10,627 bases of DNA. Source: Bacillota bacterium. Lineage in GTDB: Bacteria > Bacillota > Clostridia > Lachnospirales > Lachnospiraceae. Positions 6,847 through 10,627 of this stretch are shown here, one piece after another. How positions within the stretch are numbered: the first letter of the stretch is position 1; every line of letters begins with the position of its first letter. The notes beneath the pieces were generated by a model. That model was not told the DNA's origin. It did not search any database and was given only the letters and a program-made list of their open reading frames with translations. The stretch is from assembly GCA_023425485.1 (NCBI GenBank), contig JAFACO010000133.1, positions 1-10,627 of the forward strand. Direction: 5' to 3'. Made by a program: the position numbers and the translations under genes.

Positions 6847-6875
6847 ATTATAGTTGAATTTTAGCATATTTGTAA
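6847..6875 (-). promoter_or_regulatory. Promoter of the RiPP operon
   Basis: On the minus strand TTACAA at 6870-6875 and a perfect TATAAT at 6847-6852 are separated by exactly 17 bases. Transcription would start near 6840, giving a leader of about 94 bases. A second TATAAT at 6769-6774 has no -35 box and would leave almost no leader, so it is a weaker alternative. Confidence 0.65.
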
Positions 6876-6973
6876 TATTTTGTAAATATAGTGTTTAAGT
6901 ATTTTTAATACGGTTGCTTTATTATTTTTTATTAATACTTTTTAATACTACTTCTGCTCATTTCCATGTATCA

Positions 6974-7011
6974 AAAAAGCCGCTACACAACCACAGGGTC
7001 ATGTAACGGCT
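6974..7011 (-). terminator. Intrinsic terminator of the rpsF-ssb-rpsR operon
   Basis: On the minus strand AGCCGTTACA pairs with TGTAGCGGCT (one G-U wobble) around a 14-base partly paired loop, and a run of six T follows. It begins 15 bases after the rpsR stop. The stem is nearly the same as that of the RiPP operon terminator at 1765-1799. Confidence 0.85.
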
Positions 7012-7025
7012 ACTTATATTACTTA

Positions 7026-7298
7026 TTAATCTACTGTATAAGGCATAAGTGCAATGTGTCTTGCTCTCTTAACAGATACAGTTAATGCTCTCTGATGCTT
7101 AGCGCAGTTTCCGGTAATTCTTCTAGGAAGAATTTTACCTCTCTCAGATACATATCTTTTTAATTTGTTTACATCTTTATAATCAATACCTGTGTGATTC
7201 TTGTCAGCACAGAAAACGCAAACTTTCTTTCTTCTACGTCCGAAGGATTTTCTCTTCATTGGAGAATCGCCTTTATCTTCATTTCTCTTAAATGGCAT
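7026..7298 (-). CDS. rpsR: 30S ribosomal protein S18 (bS18)
   Basis: This 90-residue basic protein of the small-subunit platform pairs with S6. The conserved S18 core is clear: KKVCVFC, DYKDVNKLKRYVSERGKILPRRITG and the CAKHQRALTVSVKRARHIALMPY ending. Cys27, Cys30, Cys65 and His68 form a CxxC...CxxH set, the zinc-binding version of S18. The basic N-terminal extension is ordinary for clostridia. AAGGAGGT six bases before the ATG at 7298 supports the start. It is the last gene of the rpsF-ssb-rpsR operon, 74 bases after ssb, with a hairpin between them, and is followed directly by a strong terminator. Confidence 0.97.
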   Translation of the reverse strand: MPFKRNEDKGDSPMKRKSFGRRRKKVCVFCADKNHTGIDYKDVNKLKRYVSERGKILPRRITGNCAKHQRALTVSVKRARHIALMPYTVD

Positions 7299-7329
7299 GT
7301 CATGACCTCCTTATCCGATTTAATTTTGC

Positions 7330-7351
7330 AAGTAAACCGTGAGGTTCACTT
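7330..7351 (-). other. Intercistronic hairpin between ssb and rpsR
   Basis: On the minus strand AAGTGAACC pairs with GGTTTACTT (nine pairs, one G-U) around a four-base TCAC loop. No T-run follows, so it is not a terminator. It may mark RNA processing or adjust rpsR levels relative to ssb. Confidence 0.4.
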
Positions 7352-7372
7352 GTATATTTATAAGATTATTTT

Positions 7373-7825
7373 TTAGTTAAATGGTAATTCTTCGTCAATA
7401 CCGTCAGGGATATTCATAAATCCATCCCCCATCGCTGAGCTTGGTTCAGGTCTGAACTCTTTCTGATATCCACCCTGGGAATATCCGGAGTTATCACTGT
7501 TTCCTTTGCTTTCAGCAAATTCTATATCTTCTGCTACGATATCAGTCGTATAAACCTTCTGACCATCTTTATTCGTGTAGCTGCCTGTCTGAATTCTTCC
7601 AGATAGAACCATTTTCATGCCCTGCTTGAAATATCTCTCCACAAATTCTGCTTGCTTGCCAAAAGCAACACAACCAATGAAATCTGCTTCTGATGTCTCG
7701 CCAGCTCTTTTGAATCTACGATCCACCGCTAAAGTAAATCTTGCAATTGCAGTTGAATTCTCCCCCTGTGAATATCTCACTTCAGGATCTCTGGTCAAAC
7801 GGCCAATTAATATAGCTTTATTCAT
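7373..7825 (-). CDS. ssb: Single-stranded DNA-binding protein
   Basis: This 150-residue protein binds single-stranded DNA during replication and repair as a tetramer. The OB fold covers about residues 1-105, with the typical MNKAILIGRLTRDPEVRY start, RFTLAVDR strand and the V..G.I.TGSY.NKDGQKVYTTDI segment. A flexible Gly/Ser/Gln-rich linker follows (about 106-140). The C-terminal tip is acidic, DEELPF, which recruits partner proteins, but one extra Asn follows the Phe that is normally last. GGGAGGT nine bases before the ATG supports the start. Its position between rpsF and rpsR is the conserved bacterial arrangement. Confidence 0.96.
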   Translation of the reverse strand: MNKAILIGRLTRDPEVRYSQGENSTAIARFTLAVDRRFKRAGETSEADFIGCVAFGKQAEFVERYFKQGMKMVLSGRIQTGSYTNKDGQKVYTTDIVAEDIEFAESKGNSDNSGYSQGGYQKEFRPEPSSAMGDGFMNIPDGIDEELPFN

Positions 7826-7936
7826 AAGTTAAATACCTCCCTTTCAATTCTGCCTTAGGGTAGTATGTCAACAAGTCGATTAGAAACCCACTTGCTATCT
7901 ACAAACGTCTTTGTACTCAAATCCGATTGTTAGGCA

Positions 7937-8224
7937 TTAAGCATCTTTTCTGATGCAAAGATATCTGATTACATTTTCCATAATACGAACTCTCTGCTCG
8001 ATTTCGTTTGGAACTGTAGAATCAGCGTCGAAATGGATGAAATAGTAATAGCCTTCTTTCATTTTCTGAATTTCATAAGCTAATCTTTTCTTTCCCCAGT
8101 CATCAACATTAGTAATTGTTCCACCGAATCTGGTAACAAGTTCTTTTGTTGCTTCTAATGTAGCTTATCTGGTTTCATCCTCGATTTTTGCATTTACAAC
8201 TAAGGCTAATTCATATTGATTCAT
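7937..8224 (-). pseudogene. rpsF: 30S ribosomal protein S6 (bS6), interrupted by an in-frame TAA
   Basis: The 96-codon frame encodes a normal-length S6 (MNQYELALVVNAKIEDETR... to ...RIMENVIRYLCIRKDA), except that codon 20 (8165-8167) is TAA. Everything before and after the stop stays in one frame and is well conserved, including WGKKRLAYEIQKMKEGYYYFIHF. The change is therefore a single-base substitution and not a frameshift; a CAA (Gln) codon is one simple source. No good internal start with a ribosome binding site follows the stop. GGAGGT lies ten bases before the ATG at 8224. S6 pairs with S18 on the 30S platform and can be dispensable in some bacteria, so a true null is possible. A sequencing or assembly error is the main alternative. 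It is the first gene of the rpsF-ssb-rpsR operon. Confidence 0.85.
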
Positions 8225-8268
8225 AGTTGCGTGCACCTCCTTCTGGTCTCTGGCCCTTTTCTCCTGTT

Positions 8269-8291
8269 GTTTGATTGACGAAGAATCAAAC
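8269..8291 (-). promoter_or_regulatory. Hairpin in the rpsF leader
   Basis: GTTTGATT at 8269-8276 pairs perfectly with AATCAAAC at 8284-8291 around a seven-base loop. It sits in the 5' leader between the promoter candidate at 8319-8327 and the rpsF ATG. Many bacteria control this operon through an S6:S18-binding leader RNA; I do not see that motif's conserved CCG element clearly, so the assignment is tentative. Confidence 0.4.
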
Positions 8292-8318
8292 TGACATTTA
8301 AAAGAGCAAGGAAATTTT

Positions 8319-8327
8319 AGTATAACA
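8319..8327 (-). promoter_or_regulatory. Extended -10 promoter of rpsF-ssb-rpsR
   Basis: The minus strand reads TGT-TATACT, an extended -10 element, giving a start near 8312 and a leader of about 88 bases. The -35 region is weak. It is the best candidate between the STM3941-like gene and rpsF. Confidence 0.5.
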
Positions 8328-8400
8328 TATCACAATTAGTTATGATATCATAAGTAAACTATTTATACAACCTATTTTTTTGCTAATTATTATTTTAAAT

Positions 8401-8425
8401 TTTGGCAGTTTCAATAAAAGCCAAT
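8401..8425 (-). terminator. Weak terminator candidate after the STM3941-like gene
   Basis: On the minus strand TTGGC pairs with GCCAA around a 13-base loop, followed by AATTTAAAATAATAATT. The stem is short and the T-run broken, so this is only a possible terminator, six bases past the stop codon. Confidence 0.25.
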
Positions 8426-8430
8426 AATTC

Positions 8431-8946
8431 TTATAAGCGACTATAATCGGATAAGCGTTTTTTAAGCATAGTTAGTATGTCAACTGGCATCATATCCTTT
8501 GCCATATCTACATTTATTGTAACCGGTGGTAGGTTAAGACCTATGTTACGTCTCATTTGCCTTCGCTTAACTAAGGTAAACTTTGAAAGAAATTTATCTA
8601 TATTCCTTGGAATTACTGCAATAGCGTCTTTATCATTCACCGTTATAATTAGAAATTCCTTAATATCATCATAGGGAATAAATCCGACACCTACACCGGA
8701 AGAGTGATCAATAATTCCATGCGTACATATCGTTATAAGTTTCCTTACCTTTAAAGCATCTTTTAGAGAGATTATAAAGAAAACTAACATTACTAGCACA
8801 CAGAGAGTACCCGGTACACTTAAGCTTAATCGATGAATTGTCATTCCATAGCCAGTTACAATTCCAGCGACTAATAATAATATCAATGAGATAAATACAG
8901 ATATAAAGGCCTTATAGTTCATTTCTTCTATTATGATATCTCCCAT
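8431..8946 (-). CDS. STM3941-family-like membrane protein
   Basis: This 171-residue protein has two hydrophobic helices at about 13-33 and 44-62, followed by a cytoplasmic domain of about 100 residues. The soluble part contains the segment GIIDHSSGVGVGFIPYDDIKEF (given here as a landmark near 77-98) and IAVIPRNIDKFL near 109-120. This layout resembles the STM3941 family, whose soluble part is PH-like; its function is unknown. I am moderately sure of the family and do not assign a role. AGGGGG six bases before the ATG at 8946 supports the start, although ATG codon 9 also has a purine-rich stretch before it. It appears to be a single-gene unit, with its own promoter candidate upstream and the rpsF operon downstream on the same strand. 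Confidence 0.7.
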   Translation of the reverse strand: MGDIIIEEMNYKAFISVFISLILLLVAGIVTGYGMTIHRLSLSVPGTLCVLVMLVFFIISLKDALKVRKLITICTHGIIDHSSGVGVGFIPYDDIKEFLIITVNDKDAIAVIPRNIDKFLSKFTLVKRRQMRRNIGLNLPPVTINVDMAKDMMPVDILTMLKKRLSDYSRL

Positions 8947-8974
8947 GACCGGCCCCCTTTAAGCTTAATGTAAG

Positions 8975-9003
8975 ATTATACCAAGATTGTAGCTGTTTGT
9001 TAT
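8975..9003 (-). promoter_or_regulatory. Promoter candidate for the STM3941-like gene
   Basis: The minus strand has a perfect TATAAT at 8975-8980 and ATAACA (four of six consensus bases) at 8998-9003, with a 17-base spacer. Transcription would start near 8968, about 22 bases before the ATG. Confidence 0.5.
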
Positions 9004-9098
9004 TTTTTTTGCAAGCTTTAAATGATTCGTACCTATTATATATTAATAGAGAGAGATATGAAACTGCAATCTTTTCATATAAATAAATTTGGAAATAG

Positions 9099-9144
9099 AT
9101 AAAACTTCTGGTATCCTTGCTTTATAGAATACCAGAAGTTTTAT
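9099..9144. terminator. Strong, probably bidirectional terminator after the 2H gene
   Basis: Bases 9099-9114 are the exact reverse complement of 9129-9144, a 16-bp stem with a 14-base loop. Each strand ends its stem with GTTTTAT, so it can stop transcription both ways. It lies 60 bases past the stop of the 2H phosphoesterase gene and closes the thrS transcription unit. Confidence 0.8.
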
Positions 9145-9204
9145 ATTAGAGCATCAACTAACTTCAATTTAACTTTTACATAAGCTTTTATGTTATGAAT
9201 TATT

Positions 9205-9774
9205 TTAACCCTTCAATTTTGCTATTTTGTAGCAGAAATAAGTACCAGGTTTTATAGCGTCATCCTCATAATACAGTAATCCCAATTTATCAAAATGCAA
9301 TACTCGTTTATAATTCTGCGTCCTTAATACCTGATAAGCCTTCTCATAATTCTCATAGGGCGCCCCGCCTATGGCTATTGTCATATGAAAGACATAATCC
9401 CCATCATGCTCTGCCGGACAAGGACCTAAGGTTGCCTCTAAACGTTCAAATAGTCTCTGCTGCATTGCACTTAGCTGTGGCGTAGCTTCCGTCCGAATAG
9501 ACATACCTCCCGAGTCATAACCTAGTACATTAGTTGAAAAGCATTCCAGCCCAAGTAATGGCACCGATATCGTATAAAAGTCTTTTGCAAGTTCATCAAA
9601 GATATTTTCTATCGTTTCTAAATCCGGTATCTTAAAGGGTTGCTTCAAAGAAATATGCTGTGGCAGCCTTGCCATCTCAAATCCAATGTTACCAGCTTGA
9701 TTCGCTTCCAACAAGCATTTTCTACCGTAATTTTCTGCTTCAATATCAGCAAGTAGTACAATTGTGGCTTTCAT
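9205..9774 (-). CDS. 2H phosphoesterase superfamily protein (2'-5' RNA ligase-like)
   Basis: This 189-residue cytoplasmic protein has the two catalytic motifs of the 2H superfamily: HIS at 40-42 (in LPQHISLKQ) and HMT at 130-132 (in YVFHMTIAIGG). They are about 90 residues apart, as in 2'-5' RNA ligases and cyclic phosphodiesterases. Family members open or form 2'-5' or 2',3'-cyclic phosphate bonds in RNA or nucleotides; the actual substrate is unknown. AAGGAGG seven bases before the ATG supports the start. The gene overlaps the 3' end of thrS by 29 bases, and its ribosome binding site lies inside thrS codons, so the two are co-transcribed and probably translationally coupled. A strong terminator follows. 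Confidence 0.85.
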   Translation of the reverse strand: MKATIVLLADIEAENYGRKCLLEANQAGNIGFEMARLPQHISLKQPFKIPDLETIENIFDELAKDFYTISVPLLGLECFSTNVLGYDSGGMSIRTEATPQLSAMQQRLFERLEATLGPCPAEHDGDYVFHMTIAIGGAPYENYEKAYQVLRTQNYKRVLHFDKLGLLYYEDDAIKPGTYFCYKIAKLKG

Positions 9775-10627
9775 TCTGAATCCTCCTTATCAATTCTTCA
9801 ACAGACATGTTCCCCAGTTCGCCTTCATCTCTTCCTCGAACAGCAACTACTTCCTGCTCTTGTTCATTCTTTCCGATTACAACCATATAGGGGACTTTAT
9901 CCAGCCTAGCTTCCCGTATTTTATACCCCAGCTTCTCATCTCTGGTATCAAGCTCACACCTGATTCCAGCTGCCCTTAACTTATCAAATACAGATGTGGC
10001 ATAGAGCAAGAAATTATTAGAAATCGGAAGCACTTTAATCTGTACAGGTGAAAGCCATACTGGAAATTTACCTGCGTAATGCTCAATTAAAATACCTATA
10101 AACCGCTCAATGGAACCGAAGACTACACGATGAATCATAATTGGTTGATGCTTTTCTCCATCTGCACCAATGTACTCTGCCTGAAAGCGTTGTGGCAATT
10201 GAAAATCCAGCTGAATTGTACCGCATTGCCAAGTCCTTCCTATGGAATCTTCCAAGTGAAAATCTATCTTCGGCCCATAAAAGGCTCCATCACCTTCATT
10301 GATTACATATGGTAATTTCATCTCCTCGAGTGCTATTTTCAAAGCTTCAATTGCTTCGTTCCAGTCTTCGTCACTTCCAATGCTTTTCTCCGGTCTTGTA
10401 GATAATTCCACATGATATTTGAAGCCAAATTTCTGATAGACCTCATCAATTAATCTTACAACTCCTTTAATTTCCTCTGTTACTTGTTCCCGCATCATAA
10501 AGATATGAGCATCATCTTGTGTAAAACAACGCACTCTCATTAATCCATGAAGTGCACCGGACTTCTCATGACGGTGCACAAGGCCAAGCTCACCCATACG
10601 AATGGGTAATTCTTTATAGGAATGCGG
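9746..10627 (-). CDS. thrS: Threonine--tRNA ligase, C-terminal part
   Basis: The C-terminal 293 residues of threonyl-tRNA synthetase are present; the N-terminal editing domains lie beyond the right edge. The frame continues without a start through base 10627. Class II motif 2 is visible (VHRHEKSGALHGLMRVR), then FTQDDAHIF with its zinc-ligand His, IHRVVFGSIERF with the second zinc-ligand His, and motif 3 (FIGILIEHYAGKFPVWLSP). The anticodon-binding domain follows (ELDTRDEKLGYKIREA, VPYMVVIGKNEQE). A Cys stands where Gly is usual before FTQDDAHIF. The tail ends in ESHNCTTC and overlaps the 2H gene by 29 bases. The enzyme charges tRNA-Thr in the cytoplasm. Confidence 0.95.
   Translation of the reverse strand, partial: PHSYKELPIRMGELGLVHRHEKSGALHGLMRVRCFTQDDAHIFMMREQVTEEIKGVVRLIDEVYQKFGFKYHVELSTRPEKSIGSDEDWNEAIEALKIALEEMKLPYVINEGDGAFYGPKIDFHLEDSIGRTWQCGTIQLDFQLPQRFQAEYIGADGEKHQPIMIHRVVFGSIERFIGILIEHYAGKFPVWLSPVQIKVLPISNNFLLYATSVFDKLRAAGIRCELDTRDEKLGYKIREARLDKVPYMVVIGKNEQEQEVVAVRGRDEGELGNMSVEELIRRIQNESHNCTTC

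Noticed and set aside
7826..7936. Possible internal promoter (TTGACA) between rpsF and ssb
   Set aside because: No acceptable -10 box lies 16-18 bases downstream; I see no supported element in this gap.

Overview
The window looks like chromosome from a low-GC, spore-former-type Firmicute, most likely Lachnospiraceae (Clostridium cluster XIVa). The S6, SSB, S18 and ThrS proteins have clostridial character, Shine-Dalgarno sites are strong AGGAGG types, and intergenic DNA is very AT-rich. This placement is inferred from protein character, not from a database search.

Layout. (1) 1-429, minus: 5' part of a nucleotidyltransferase-fold protein that runs off the left edge. (2) 430-803: divergent intergenic region with promoter candidates in both directions and a 14-nt direct repeat. 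(3) 804-1694, plus: AraC-type regulator with a GyrI-like effector domain. (4) 1765-6875, minus: a complete RiPP (ribosomally made, modified peptide) operon. Reading leftwards it holds a promoter, a small Cys-rich precursor with five Cys in eleven residues, a perfect 23-bp stem-loop, a radical SAM/SPASM maturase (CcpM type), a TIGR04066-type peptide maturation protein, an acyl-carrier-related protein, an ABC exporter and a terminator. (5) 6974-8330, minus: the rpsF-ssb-rpsR operon, in which rpsF carries an in-frame TAA at codon 20. (6) 8431-8946, minus: two-helix membrane protein of STM3941 type. (7) 9099-10627, minus: 3' part of thrS overlapping a 2H phosphoesterase (2'-5' RNA ligase-like) gene, ended by a strong 16-bp-stem terminator.

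How the genes work together. The RiPP operon is self-contained. The precursor would be made in excess from a strong ribosome binding site, with the stem-loop after its stop codon probably keeping maturase levels lower. The radical SAM enzyme would modify the Cys-rich core, the TIGR04066 protein and the carrier-like protein would assist by unknown chemistry, and the ABC protein would export the product. No leader peptidase is encoded: the ABC protein has no C39 domain. The operon sits between two nearly identical terminators, those of rpsR and of the operon itself, which may mark an insertion next to the conserved ribosomal operon.

The most noteworthy points are the RiPP system with its unexplained helper proteins, the perfect hairpin between precursor and maturase, and the nonsense codon in rpsF. 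No tRNA, rRNA, CRISPR array or insertion sequence was seen.
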